This document shows, piece after piece, positions 1 to 22,400 of a DNA stretch of 64,000 nucleotides; position 1 is the stretch's first letter, and the number at the start of each line of letters is the position of its first letter. Location: positions 24,888,002 through 24,952,001 of the forward strand of contig NC_092248.1 of NCBI RefSeq assembly GCF_036320965.1. Reading direction: 5' to 3'. The position numbers and the translations under genes were made by a program. The DNA is from Panulirus ornatus. Taxonomy: Eukaryota; Arthropoda; Malacostraca; Decapoda; Palinuridae. The notes under the pieces were generated by a model. It made no database searches and had not been told where the DNA came from. It was given only the letters and a program-made list of their open reading frames with translations.

Positions 1-3250
<3,250 letters not shown>

Positions 3251-3254
3251 TTTA

Positions 3255-6125
3255 AAAATAAATTCTCGATTAATAGGGGTAAAAACTGAAATTAAAGGAA
3301 GAGGTGGGTGATTATTGGTGCATATGCACCGGGGCATGAGAAGAAAGATCATGAGAGGCAAGTTTTTTTGGGAGCAGTGAATGAGTGTGTTAGTGGTTTT
3401 GATGCACAGACCGGGTTATAGTGATGGGTGATTTGAATGCAAAGGTGAGTAATGTGGCAGTTGAGGGAATAATTGGTATACATGGGTGTTCAGTGTGTAA
3501 ATGGAAATGGTGAGAGCTTGTAGATTTATGTGCTGAAAAAGGACTGATGATTGGGAAATTACCTGGTTTAAAAAGCGGATTATACATAGTTATACGTAAT
3601 GTAAGTAGGTAGAGATGCGGAGAGCGTTATTGGATTACGTGTTATTGAAGGCAGCGTGCGAATAGAGAGACTTTTGGATGTTAATGTGCTGAGAGGTGCA
3701 ACTGGAGGGATGTCTGATCATTATCTTGTGGAGGCTAAGTGTGAAGATTTGTATGGGTTTTTCAGAAAAGAAGAGTGAGTTTGGGTGTGAAGAGAGTGGT
3801 GAGGTAAGTGAGCTTGGGAAGGGAGACCTGTGTGAGGAAGTAACAGGAGAGACTGAGTACAGAATGGAAAAAGGATGAGAACACAATGGAAGTAAGGGGA
3901 GGGGGAGGAATGGGATGTATTTAGGGAATCAGTGATGGATTGCGCAAAAGATGCTGTGGCATGAGAAGAGTGGGAGGTGGGTGATTAGAATGGGTTTAGT
4001 GAGTGTGGGATGAAAAAAAGTAAGAGTATTAGTGAAGAAGAAGGAGAGAGGCATTTGGACGATTTTTGCAGGAAAAATGCAATTGAGTGGAGATGTATAA
4101 AAGAAAGAGACAGGAGGTCAAGAGAAAGGTGCAGAGGTGAAAAAAAGGGCAAATGAGAGTTGGGGTGAGAGAGTATCATTAAATTTCGGAGAATAAAAGA
4201 TGTTCTGGAGGAGGTAAGATAAAGTGGTTAAGACAAGGGAGCAAATGGGAACTTCAGTGAAGGGCTAATGGGGAGGTGATAACAAGTAGTGGTGATGTGA
4301 GAGAGATGGATGTGAGTATTTTGAAGGTTTGTTGAATGTGTTGATGATAGAGTGGCAGATATAGGGTGTTTGGTCGGGTGGATGTGCAATGTGAGAGGTT
4401 AGGGAAAAATGATTTGGTAAACCAGAGAAGAGGTAGTAGTAAAGCTTTGCGGAAGATGAAAGCCGGCAAGGCAGCAGTGTTTGGATGGTATTGCAGTGGA
4501 ATTTATTAAAAAAGGGGTGACTGTATTGTTGACTGGTGGTTAGGTTATTTAATGTATGTATGACTCATGGTGAGGGGTGCCTGAGGATTGGCGGAATGCG
4601 TGCATAGTGCCATTGTCAAAGGCAAAGGAGATAAGAGTGAGTGCTCAAATTAAGAGGTATAAGTTTGTGAGTATTCTGGTAAATTATATGGGGAGGGTAT
4701 TATATGATGAGGGGTGAAGGCATGTACAGAGGCATCAGATTGGGAGAGCTAGTGTGGTTTCAGATAGTGGTAGAGGATGTGTGGATCAGGTGTTTGCTTT
4801 GAAGAATGTATGTGAGAAATACTTAGAAAAGCAAATGGATTTGTATGTAGCATTTATGGATCTGGAGAGGCATATGATAGAGTTGATAGAGATGCTCTGT
4901 GGAAGGTATTAAGAATATATGGTGTGGGAGGCAAGTTGTTAGAAGCAGTGAAAGTTTTTATCGAGGATGTAAGGCATGTGTACGTGTAGGAAGAGAGGAA
5001 AGTGATTGGTTCTCATTTGAATGTAGGTTTGCGGCAGGGGTGTGTGATGTCTCCATGGTTGTTTAATTTGTTTATGGATGGGGTTGTTAGGGAGGTAAAT
5101 GCAAGAGTTTTGGAAAGAGGGCAATTTATGAAGTCTGTTGGGGATGAGAGAGCTTGGGAAGTGAGTCAGTTGTTGTTCGCTGATGATACAGCGCTGGTGG
5201 CTGATTCATGTGAGAAACTGCAGAAGCTGGTGACTGAGTTTGGTAAAGTGTGTGGAAGAAGAAAGTTAAGAGTAAATGTGAATAAGAGCAAGGTTATTAG
5301 GTACAGTAGGGTTGAGGGTCAAGTCAATTGGGAGGTGAGTTTGAATGGAGAAAAACTGGAGGAAGTGAAGTGTTTTAGATATCTGGGAGTGGATCTGGCA
5401 GCGGATGGAACCATGAAGCGGAAGTGGATCATAGGGTGGGGGAGGGGGCGAAAATTCTGGGAGCCTTGAAGAATGTGTGGAAGTCGAGAACATTATCTCG
5501 GAAAGCAAAAATGGGTATGTTTGAAGGAATAGTGGTTCCAACAATGTTGTATGGTTGCGAGGCGTGTGCTATGGATAGAGTTGTGCGCAGGAGGATGGAT
5601 GTGCTGGAAATGAGATGTTTGAGGACAATGTGTGGTGTGAGGTGGTTTGATCGAGTGAGTAACGTAAGGGTAAGAGAGATGTGTGGAAATAAAAGAGCGT
5701 GGTTGAGAGAGCAGAAGAGGGTGTTTTGAAATGGTTTGGGACATGGAGAGAATGAGTGAGGAAAGATTGACCAAGAGGATATATGTGTCGGAGGTGGAGG
5801 GAACGAGGAGAAGAGGGAGACCAAATTGGAGGTGGAAAGATGGAGTGAAAAAGATTTTGTGTGATCGGGGCCTGAACATGCAGGAGGGTGAAAGGAGGGC
5901 AAGGAATAGAGTGAATTGGAGCGATGTGGTATACTAGGGGTTGACGTGCTGTCAGTGGATTTAATCAAGGCATGTGAGCGTCTGGGTAAACCATGGAAAG
6001 CTGTGTTGGTATGTATTGTTGCGTGTGTGGACGTATGTATATACAGTGTATGGGGGGGGTTGGGCCCTTTCTTTTTTGTTTCTCTTGCTGCTACTCGCAA
6101 CGCGGGAGACGGACAAAGTATAATA
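3255..6125 (+). mobile_element. RTE-like LINE copy L03, frameshifted throughout
   Basis: Starts inside the endonuclease (TGATTATTGGTGCATATGCACC, family IIGAYAPG) and runs through RT to the 3' UTR and tail near 6125. Compared with L02 and L04 it carries dozens of single-base losses and few substitutions, so no long frame survives except 5002-5469 (motif B to C-term, with FADD) and 5424-5729. The RT order is complete: AFMDLE near 4850, FADD near 5178. Indel-dominated divergence argues for sequencing error rather than age. The join to L02 is head to head. Confidence 0.9.
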
Positions 6126-6405
6126 ATAAGTATAAATAAAAATTATCATATAAATTTATTTATATATTATATATATATATAATATATATATATGATATAT
6201 ATAATATAATATTATTATTTTAGATATTGATATATATAATATGTATTAATATTATATCTATATATTATTTATATATTTTTATATATATTATAATATGATA
6301 GGTAAATAGGATATATATTATTATTCAAAAATTTTTTATTATATATTATTCTAATATCATATATATATATATATTATATAATATAATATATATATATATA
6401 TATAT

Positions 6406-6437
<32 letters not shown>

Positions 6438-6487
6438 TATTATATTTAATATATATATATATTATATATATATATATATATATATTA
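6126..6487. repeat. Degenerate AT-rich/(TA)n block
   Basis: AT-only low-complexity sequence with (TA)n runs broken by ATT, TAAT and other variants, lying between the tails of L03 (plus) and L04 (minus). Nothing else is seen in it. Confidence 0.9.
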
Positions 6488-9400
6488 TTTTTTTTTTTTT
6501 TTTTTTTATTAACTTGTCGCTGTCTCCCGCGTTTGCGAGGTAGCGCAAGGAAACAGACGAAAGAAATGCCAACCCCCCCCATACACATGTAATACACACG
6601 TCCACACACACAAATATACATACCTACACAGCTTTCATGGTTTACCCGGACGCTTCACATGCCCTTGATTCATCCACTGACAGCACGTCAACCCCTGTAT
6701 ACCACATCGCTCCAATTCACTCTATTCCTTGCCCTCCTTTCACCCTCCTGCATGTTCAGGCCCCGATCACACAAAATCTTTTTCACTCCATCTTTCCACC
6801 TCCAATTTGGTCTCCCTCTTCTCCTCGTTCCCTCCACCTCCGACACATATATCCTCTTGGTCAATCTTTCCTCACTCATTCTCTCCATGTGCCCAAACCA
6901 TTTCAAAACACCCTCTTCTGCTCTCTCAACCACGCTCTTTTTATTTCCACACATCTCTCTTACCCTTACGTTACTTACTCGATCAAACCACCTCACACCA
7001 CACATTGTCCTCAAACATCTCATTTCCAGCACATCCATCCTCCTGCGCACAACTCTATCCATAGCCCACGCCTCGCAACCATACAACATTGTTGGAACCA
7101 CTATTCCTTCAAACATACCCATTTTTGCTTTCCGAGATAATGTTCTCGACTTCCACACATTTTTCAAGGCTCCCAAAATTTTCGCCCCCTCCCCCACCCT
7201 ATGATCCACTTCCGCTTCCATGGTTCCATCCGCTGACAGATCCACTCCCAGATATCTAAAACACTTCACTTCCTCCAGTTTTTCTCCATTCAAACTCACC
7301 TCCCAATTGACTTGACCCTCAACCCTACTGTACCTAATAACCTTGCTCTTATTCACATTTACTCTTAACTTTCTTCTTCCACACACTTTACCAAACTCCG
7401 TCACCAGCTTCTGCAGTTTCTCAAATGAATCCGCCACCAGCGCTGTATCATCAGCGAACAACAACTGACTCACTTCCCAAGCTCTCTCATCCCCAACAGA
7501 CTTCATACTTGCCCCTCTTTCCAAGACTCTTGCATTCACCTCCCTAACAACCCCATCCATAAACAAATTAAACAACCATGGAGACATCACACACCCCTGC
7601 CGCAAACCTACATTCACTGAGAACCAATCACTTTCCTCTCTTCCTACACGTACACATGCCTTACATCCTCGATAAAAACTTTTCACTGCTTCTAACAACT
7701 TGCCTCCCACACCATATATTCTTAATACTTCCACAGAGCATCTCTATCAACTCTATCATATGCCTTCTCCAGATCATAAATGTCTACATACAAATCATTT
7801 GCTTTTCTAAGTATTTCTCACATACATTCTCAAAGCAAACACTGATCACACATCCTCTACCACTTCTGAAACCACCACTGCTCTTCCCCAATCTGATGCT
7901 CTGTACATGCTTCACCCTCTCAATCAATACCCCCCCATAAAATTTACCAGGAATACTCAACAAACTTATACTCTGTAATTTGAGCACTCACTCTTACCCC
8001 CTTTGCCTTTGTACAATGGCACTATGCACGCATTCCGCAATCCTTTGGCACCTCACCATGATTTCATACATACATTAAATAACCTTACCAACCAGTCAAC
8101 ATACAGTCACCCCCTTTTTTAATAAATTCCACAGCAATACCATCCAAACCTGCTGCCTTGCCGGCTTTCATCTTCCGCAAAGCTTTTACTACCTCTTCTC
8201 TGTTTACAAATCATTTTCCCTAACCCTCTCACTTTGCACACCACCTCGACCCAAACACCCTATATCTGCCACTCTGTCATCAGACACATTCAACAAACCT
8301 TCAAAATACTCATTCCATCTCCTTCTCACATCACCACTACTTGTTATCACCTCCCCATTTGCGCCCTTCACTGAAGTTCCCATTTGCTCCCTTGTCTTAC
8401 GCACCCTATTTACCTCCTTCCAGAACATCTTTTTATTCTCCCTAAAATTTACTGATAGTCTCTCACCCCAACTCTCATTTGCCCTTTTTTTCACCTCTTG
8501 CACCTTTCTCTTGACCTCCTGTCTCTTTCTTTTATACTTCTCCCACTCAATTGCATTTTTTCCCTGCAAAAATCGTCCAAATGCATCTCTCTTCTCTTTC
8601 ACTAATACTCTTACTTCTTCATCCCACCACTCACTACCCTTTCTAAACAGCCCACCTCCCACTCTTCTCATGCCACAAGCATCTTTTGCGCAATCCATCA
8701 CTGATTCCCTAAATACATCCCATTCCTCCCCCACTCCCCTTACTTCCATTGTTCTCACCTTTTTCCATTCTGTACTCAGTCTCTCCTGATACTTCTTCAC
8801 ACAGGTCTCCTTCCCAAGCTCACTTACTCTCACCACCTTCTTCACCCCAACATTCACTCTTCTTTTCTGAAAACCCATACTAATCTTCACCTTAGCCTCC
8901 ACAAGATAATGATCAGACATCCCTCCAGTTGCACCTCTCAGCACATTGACATCCAAAAGTCTCTCTTTCGCACGCCTGTCAATTAACACGTAATCCAATA
9001 ATGCTCTCTGGCCATCTCTCCTACTTACATAAGTATACTTATGTATATCTCGCTTTTTAAACCAGGTATTCCCAATCATCAGTCCTTTTTCAGAACATAA
9101 ATCTACAAGCTCTTCACCATTTCCATCTACAACACTGAACACCCCATGCATACCAATTATTCCCTCAACTGCCACATTACTCACCTTTGCATTCAAATCA
9201 CCCATCACTATAACCCGGTCTCGTGCATCAAAACCGGTAACACACTCATTTAGCTGCTCCCAAAACACTTGCCTCTCATGATCTTTCTTTCATGCCCAGG
9301 TGCATATGCACCAATAATCACCCACCTCTCTCCATCAACTTTCAATTTTACCCATATTAATCGAGAATTTACTTTCTTACATTCTATCACATACTCCCAC

Positions 9401-9591
9401 AACTCCTGTTTCAGGAGTATTGCTACTCCTTCCCTTGCTCTTGTCCTCTCACTAACCCCTGACTTCACTCCCCAGACATTTCCAAACCACTCTTCCCCTT
9501 TACCTTGAGCTTCGTTTCACTCAGAGCCAAAACATCCAGGTTCCTTTCCTCAAACATACTACCTATCTCTCCTTTTTTCACATCTTGGTTA
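6488..9591 (-). mobile_element. RTE-like LINE copy L04, nearly full length
   Basis: Tail and short-form 3' UTR at 6488-6687, then coding upward: 7734-6688 (motif A/B to C-term, FADD intact), a disturbed stretch 7735-8210 with several one-base losses, 9268-8204 (endonuclease MGDLNAKV, LLDYVLIDRR, MSDHY, linker and RT start) and 9468-9250 (endonuclease, GVAILLKQELWEY). The 5' end breaks at GGTTACAT, about 30 codons into the protein, where a (TA)n block begins. Only the first residues and the 5' UTR are missing. Frameshifts cluster at 7735-8110. Confidence 0.93.
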
Positions 9592-9597
9592 CATATA

Positions 9598-9654
<57 letters not shown>

Positions 9655-9803
9655 TATATAATAATTAATATATTATATATATAATATATATATAATATAT
9701 ATATATATATAATATATATAATATATATTATATATATTATAATATATATATATATATATTATAATATATATATATATATATAGTATATTATAATTAATAT
9801 ATA

Positions 9804-9844
<41 letters not shown>

Positions 9845-9882
9845 TAATTATATATATATATATTATATATATATATATATAA
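9592..9882. repeat. (TA)n with TAAT/TTA interruptions
   Basis: AT-only low-complexity tract joining the truncated 5' end of L04 to the truncated 5' side of L05. Confidence 0.92.
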
Positions 9883-11979
9883 TTTGGACGATTTTTGCAG
9901 GGAAAAAATGCAATTGAGTGGGAAGTATAAAAGAAGAGACAGGAGGTCAAGAGAAGGTGCAAGAGGTGAAAAAACGGGCAAATGAGAGTTGGGGTGAGAG
10001 ACTATCAGTAAATTTTAGGGAGAATAAAAAGATGTTCTGGAAGGAGGTAAATAGGGTGCGTAAGACAAGGGAGCAAATGGGAACTTCAGTGAAGGGCGTA
10101 AATGGGGAGGTGATAACAAGTAGCGGTGATGTGAGAAGGAGATGGAATGAGTATTTTGAAGGTTTGTTGAATGTGTTGATGACAGAGTGGCAGATTTTAG
10201 GGTGTTTTGGTCGAGGTGGTGTGCAAAGTGAGAGGGTTAGGGAAAATGATTTGGTAAACAGAGAAGAGGTAGTAAAAGCTTTGCGGAAGATGAAAGCCGG
10301 CAAGGCAGCAGGTTTGGATGGTATTGCAGTGGAATTTATTAAGAAGGGGGTGACTGTATTGTTGACTGGTTGGTAAGGTTATTTAATGTATGTATGACTC
10401 ATGGTGAGGTGCTGAGGATTGGCGGAATGCGTGCATAGTGCCATTGTACAAAGGCAAAGGGGATAAGAGTGAGTGCTCAAATTACAGAGGTATAAGTTTG
10501 TTGAGTATTCCTGGTAAACTTTATGGGAGGGTATTGATTGAGAGGGTGAAGGCATGTACAGAGCATCAGATTGGGGAAGAGCAGTGCGGTTTCAGAAGTG
10601 GTAGAGGATGTGTGGATCAGGTGTTTGCTTTGAAGAATGTATGTGAGAAATACTTAGAAAAGCAAATGGATTTGTATGTAGCATTTATGGATCTGGAGAA
10701 GGCATATGATAGAGTTGATAGAGATGCTCTGTGGAAGGTATTAAGAATATATGGTGTGGGAGGCAAGTTGTTAGAAGCAGTTGAAAAGTTTTTATCGAGG
10801 ATGTAAGGCATGTGTACGTGTAGGAAGAGAGGAAAGTGATTGGTTCTCAGTGAATGTAGGTTTGGGCGGCAGGGGTGTGTGATGTCTCCATGGTTGTTTA
10901 ATTTGTTTATGGATGGGGTTGTAAGGGAGGTAAATGCAAGAGTCTGGAAGAGGGGCAAGTATGAAGTCTGTTGGGGATGGGAGAGCTTGGGAAGTGAGTC
11001 AATTGTTGTTCGCTGATGATACAGCGCTGGTGGCTGATTCATGTGAGAAACTGCAGAAGCTGGTGACTGAGTTTGGTAAAGTGTGTGGAAGAAGAAAGTT
11101 GAGAGTAATGTGAATAAGAGCAAGGTTATTAGTACAGTAGGGTGAGGGTCAAGTCAATTGGGAGGTGAGTTTGAATGGAGAAAAACTGGAGGAAGTGAAG
11201 TGTTTTAGATATCTGGGAGTGGATCTGTCAGCGGATGGAACCATGGAAGCGGAAGTGGATCATAGGGTGGGGGAGGGGGCGAAAATTTTGGGAGCCTTGA
11301 AAAATGTGTGGAAGTCGAGAACATTATCTCGGAAAGCAAAAATGGGTATGTTTGAGGGAATAGTGGTTCCAACAATGCTGTATGGTTGCGAGGCGTGGGC
11401 TATGGATAGAGATGTGCGCAGGAGGATGGATGTGCTGGAAATGAGATGTTTGAGGACAATGTGTGGTGTGAGGTGGTTTGATCGAGTAAGTAACGTAAGG
11501 GTAAGAGAGATGTGTGGAAATAAAAAGAGCGTGGTTGAGAGAGCAGAAGAGGGTGTTTTGAAATGGTTTGGGCACATGGAGAGAATGAGTGAGGAGAGAT
11601 TGACCAAGAGGATATATGTGTCGGAGGTGGAGGGAACGAGGAGAAGAGGGAGACCAAATTGGAGGTGGAAAGATGGAGTGAAAAAGATTTTGTGTGATCG
11701 GGGCCTGAACATGCAGGAGGGTGAAAGGAGGGCAAGAATAGAGTGAATTGGAGTCATGTGGTATACAGGGGTTGACGTGCTGTCAGTGGATTGAAGCAAG
11801 GCATGTGAAGCGTCTGGGGTAAACCATGGAAAGCTGTGTAGGTATGTATATTTGCGTGTGTGGACGTGTGTATGTACATGTGTATGGGGGGGGGGGGGTT
11901 GGGCCATTTCTTTCGTTGTTTCCTTGCGCTACTTTGCAACGCGGGAGACAGCGACAAAGTATAAAAAAAAAAAAAAAAA
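9883..11979 (+). mobile_element. RTE-like LINE copy L05, 5' truncated
   Basis: Starts in the linker between endonuclease and RT (family GRFLQGKNAIEWEKYKRK) and runs through the complete RT and C-terminal region to the short-form 3' UTR and an A-run. Open pieces: 9918-10376, 10438-10806 (motif [12 protein letters not shown]) and 11165-11746 (C-term). Single-base indels separate them, for example an extra G at motif B (GGTTTGGGCGGCAGG near 10861) and a lost base near 11108. One base is also lost near the normal stop. Confidence 0.92.
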
Positions 11980-18316
<6,337 letters not shown>

Positions 18317-18410
18317 AAATATGTGTACAATCTATTGAGTTCACGTTCCTGAATAACGATTTGGATGGGGATCAGCGGAGACTGCTATTTCTAATTCATT
18401 ATATGCTCAC

Positions 18411-18595
18411 CCGTCCCGTGAGTTTAGCTGGAAGGTATGGGGTCCAGTTTTCCATGAGCACTCCCCAGCTGTAGAGGAGAGTGGAGCTCAGTTGGGCACC
18501 ACCACTACCTAACATCCAGGTCCTGGTTATTTGTATCAACCACAGCGCGATGGCCCACAGCAGGATAGTTACAGTCAATACCAACCATAGTATGC
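18411..18595 (-). CDS. Ionotropic receptor gene, TM1 and pore-loop exon
   Basis: Sixth IR exon, 185 bp. It opens with the first transmembrane helix (ILWLVLTVTILLWAIALWLI), then a short linker and the pore loop GGAQLSSTLLYSWGVLMENW, followed by LPAKLTGR. The Q-L-S-S-x-L-L-Y-S-W-G pore motif is characteristic of decapod variant IRs. Acceptor TGTTTCAG at 18596, donor CGG/GTGAGC at 18410, phase 0. The two starting bases complete the Gly codon left by the preceding exon. The expected next exon (TM2 with a G-W-W-like start, then S2 and TM3) was not found between here and the left edge, which is LINE sequence throughout; the gene must continue beyond position 1 or be truncated. A LINE poly(A) tail ends about 95 bp beyond the donor. 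Confidence 0.94.
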
Positions 18596-19779
18596 CTGAA
18601 ACATACAAAGGAAAATTTATAAGGATACGTAATAATGTTTGAAGGAGTTGTTGAAGAGGAGATTGATAACCTCGATCTAGACGAAAAAAATTTCTTCATC
18701 CACACTGACGTCTAATTACACAATGTATATCGTAAATTGTGGTAATTCAGTTTTGAATTAGCAACTGATGCAAGTTGACATGTGATGTACTTTAGAACAG
18801 CCCCTCACGAGTAATGTCGAGAGGCTAAGGTGGTCACGGAGTCAAGGGAAGAAGTTATGATAATCCCAGAGATGAATCATCATATTCTTACCATTATATC
18901 TATGATCATCATGCATATATGTATATGGTTCAAAGAGTTCAGTCTCTTAAATGAATTGATTAATTTGTAGATACTAAGAAAGAGGAGAGCACTGAATTGT
19001 AATGAGGTTTGCGTTGATTTAAGTAAGCAAATTGCATAATGATATTAGATTGATTATGTTATTGAACATCTTAGATCCAAAACAACTTTCTTATAATTCA
19101 AAAATCACTTTTGCAAGAATTTGGACAATTTCTTCTTAACACTGATGTAAGGACGCCACACCTGATGCTTCCCTCACACATTAACCAATGAGGGAAGTGA
19201 GTAAAGTGCGATATGACTCAGCTCTGTCACTTGTACAGGGTTTCTGCATCATCATTCCAAAGTATCAATGATGGTATGATTTTACTTTTAGATGATTCTG
19301 TTGTGAAAATATAAACTTGAGGAAGAGATTTTCGATAATCAATTTTCCTGTTTTATATTGTGAGATATAAACTCATATTGTGAGATAAGCTCACATCAAG
19401 AAGAGATGCTTGTAGATATAAGAAATGAAAATTTTTCAAGTTTGCTCTGGAAACAATCGCTTTAAAATCTCGTAGTTTTTTTCTCTAATACACTAGTAGT
19501 TTTTCAACCTTGTCGCTTGATTCCTTGAAATATGTATTGACAATTAGAAAAATAAAACTCGATATAACAAGAAGCAGTCGTTTCAAAAGTGAAGCCGTTT
19601 AGCTCAGGATTAATGTAATAGTTCAACACAAGAGAATTAAAGGAGAAGAAAACAGCAACAGGCTATTGGTTTTTTTTTTCTAGGCAGTTTGTGACAGTAC
19701 ACGGAATCAGAGGCATAACTGTTACTGTAACAAAAGAAGAGAAACAAACAGATAACTTAAGAGGATATGAATCTAAACT
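18596..19779. other. IR intron, no recognised feature
   Basis: Ordinary AT-rich sequence within the 4.4 kb intron between the S1 and TM1 exons. A near-repeat of CATATTGTGAGATA occurs at about 19360-19390. I see no coding pattern or known repeat. Confidence 0.5.
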
Positions 19780-20790
19780 CTGTATGTAATTGACCACACG
19801 GAATGTCACTTGTGGAACTGATGTGTTTGACAAATATATTTCCAAATTTATCTATGGTTTTCTTTTTAATTGTCGTATCTGATAGATTATTCCTTTTGTT
19901 CCATTTGTTGGAGAAAGAAAACTTCGCCTCATTCGAAGTAAAACGTTTTCTCTGAGTTTGCATCCATAAGTATCAGCGAAATTAGATAAATCTAGCCTTA
20001 AGTAGCTGTTTACATCGCGATCAAAGTTTTGAACACTTATATCAAAACAGCACATATCCTCCTGCTTTTTCGAAGTAAGAAAGTTTGAGCTGTCTGGCCA
20101 GAAGTCAGCAGCTAGAGGCTTTACACTTTCACTTTACACTCATTCTTTTTTGAAGAGAGACGACAATAAATGAACTCAATATTCAAGTTGGGATTGTAAA
20201 GTTAAATGTAAAATGTGGGGATTAATTTCTTTGTCTTAAATTACAATGTCTCATTTGTGAAGTCTAGGATATGCGCACTGCTTGCTTATATTTCAATCAT
20301 CACACAGCATTAAACTCGAGTCTTTTTCACTTGTTATTTCTAGTTCAAGATCATTCATACTGTAGCTTGTCTTATTGGATTTACTGATGATGTGTTCGAT
20401 TCTAATCACCGATATGATCATTTTCCCGTCTTTGAGTCCAATCTGATAGTTTGTCTATGTAGTTGTAGGTACTGTATTTCTGTTGTAAAATAGTTTTCAA
20501 CTTATGAACATCAGCAAATGTTGATCTCTTAAACCGGAACTCGTTATCATGTCATTCATGAAAAGGAAAAAGAGAATTGGCCCCATGACTAATCCCTGCA
20601 GCACACAACTTGTTACGTTTAACTATTCAGAACTTTGACTGTGCTTCAAGTCAGTCATCCAGAGCTAAAGCCATTGAAATACATCCCCATCTATACCATG
20701 TGACTTAAGTTTTACTTTGTAATGTTTAATGTGGGACGTTACCGTGTGCTTTCTGCAAGCATGAAAATCGCACTCGATTTGAGTGGAATG
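19780..20790 (-). mobile_element. Decayed CR1/L2-like LINE relic A
   Basis: The minus strand encodes broken pieces in the correct order of a different LINE clade: a region like HYKVKLKSHGIDGDVFQWL, then VLQGLVMGPILFFLFMNDM (RT motif B, family GVPQGSVLGPLLF-INDM), then TFADVHKLKT (motif C with FADD changed to FADV) at about 20790-20400. Further down are NSYLRLDLSNFADTYGCKL and KRFTSNEAKFSFSNKWNKRN with TIDKF (C-terminal region) at 20050-19780. Many stops and frameshifts show an old dead copy. Confidence 0.7.
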
Positions 20791-21152
20791 GGGGAAAGTT
20801 CACCTTGGTAGAATGTTAAACGAGAATATTAGGCTCTTTCTCGATAAACATGGATTATGAAGTTAGGTACGTAGACGACAGGAAGACGAATAAAAGGATT
20901 TAGGCTAAGGAACGTGGTATGCATGTAGAGAGAGGGTGGACGTGGAACCAGGAATATATGGAACACGGTTGGTAGGTTTGCAGAGAGGAGAATGAAGTAA
21001 GGCAGGTAGTGTGTAGTTTCAAGGTAGATGCCATATCAGGGGTAGTCTGGGGTAGTAGGATGGAGGAAGGAGATGGGATGTGTCAGTTGTCGTTTGTTGG
21101 CATCAAGAAAAGGTATGAGTAAAGGCAGAGTAGGACAGGTACAGAAAAGTTC

Positions 21153-21154
<2 letters not shown>
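20791..21154. other. Unassigned intron sequence
   Basis: G-rich unique-looking sequence of the IR intron before the (AG)n tract. No coding or repeat pattern recognised. Confidence 0.4.
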
Positions 21155-21234
<80 letters not shown>

Positions 21235-21242
21235 TGTGTGTG
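21155..21242. repeat. (AG)n microsatellite with (TG)5 end
   Basis: About 39 AG units followed by GTGTGTGTGT. Confidence 0.95.
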
Positions 21243-21305
21243 TTGAGGACCAGAGCGGAAGAGGTCAATTTTGCGACACCCTTGGTCTTCCTTTTCCCGA
21301 TGCTA

Positions 21306-21308
<3 letters not shown>

Positions 21309-21365
<57 letters not shown>
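21309..21365. repeat. (AC)n microsatellite
   Basis: About 28 AC units, 66 bp after the AG array. Confidence 0.95.
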
Positions 21366-21367
<2 letters not shown>

Positions 21368-21829
21368 TACACACATTCACATATACTAAGAGAGTTTTAA
21401 ACGCATTTACAGGTAACGAAACTCAGCGAACTGATTATAAGAAAGTGTGCACAAACTGCATACGAAAATTATTCTGATTAACCCAAATGCTCAGAACATC
21501 ATTCCACTGCTGCATACACAAGTACCAGTGACGAAAAGTCTTCGTCTACACATCAGATTATTCTATGTTCCTGCACGGCGCGTTCGTAATCATTTATCAC
21601 AGTTAGAAGTAATTATTTTAGAGGAAAATATGACATGATGGGCAAAATAATCTTGCTAAGAGATCAAGAAAAAAAAAGAAACTTCACCAAATATGCCTAT
21701 TTTGTGTAATCTGTTTATTAGTAAGAGGGGAAATATATGCAATTTCTTACTCTTCGTTAAATCTGATCTAAATCCTATCATAAAAAAGAAATGATACTTC
21801 GGTTAGTTTATATGCCACAAGCACAGTCT
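21366..21829. other. Unassigned intron sequence
   Basis: No coding or repeat pattern recognised; follows the (AC)n array and precedes the endonuclease relic. Confidence 0.4.
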
Positions 21830-22400
21830 TAATGATCAACTGCCAGAATTCTGGTTTAAAAAAGGATTTGATCATAATGGGAGATTTGATCATACTGAAA
21901 TCTGACTGGAGAAAATCTCTTTCCAGGAATACGGGACAAATACTCACCCTAGATTTACTGGAAAGTCCAACAACAAAAGTACTGAGTAACTTACTCGTGA
22001 TAAAAACAGATTAGATTTAGTTTTAGCTACATTGAGAATTTCGTTCATAAAGTAGAAGCGAGAATTGATTGGTACAAGTGATCATCAGCAAATAACTTTG
22101 AGGAAAATGATAACATAGCCCGTATTTCTTGTTAACACAAGAGTCGTGAAAAGATCCCAAACCTCAGACTAGCACTGCTTTTGTGGGGAAACTTGGTATG
22201 ATATCCTTAATCAAAACGATATCGACGTAGCTTGGAAAAGCTTCTGTAATACTTTCAAAGTAGTGGAGGAACACATGTCAATGCGTTTCAGATGGTCTTG
22301 TTCCAAAACGAGTGGTGGAGGAAAAACACAAGGAAGAGCTTGTTGTCTAAGAGATTAGCACGTCAGAGACAAGGAACCAAATCTTTACATACTCATTCCA
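21830..22400 (+). mobile_element. Decayed CR1/L2-like LINE relic B, endonuclease part
   Basis: Plus-strand pieces match the second half of an apurinic endonuclease of the CR1/L2 type: LIIMGDLIILKSDW (family MGDFNxxxIDW), QILTLDLLESPTTKVLSNLL, then in another frame IGTSDHQQI (family GTSDHxxI) near 22075. The linker follows (DIDVAWKSF, then KNTRKSLLSKRLARQR near 22320-22370). It is frameshifted and without RT. It has the opposite orientation to relic A, so it is a separate insertion or a rearranged one. Confidence 0.65.
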
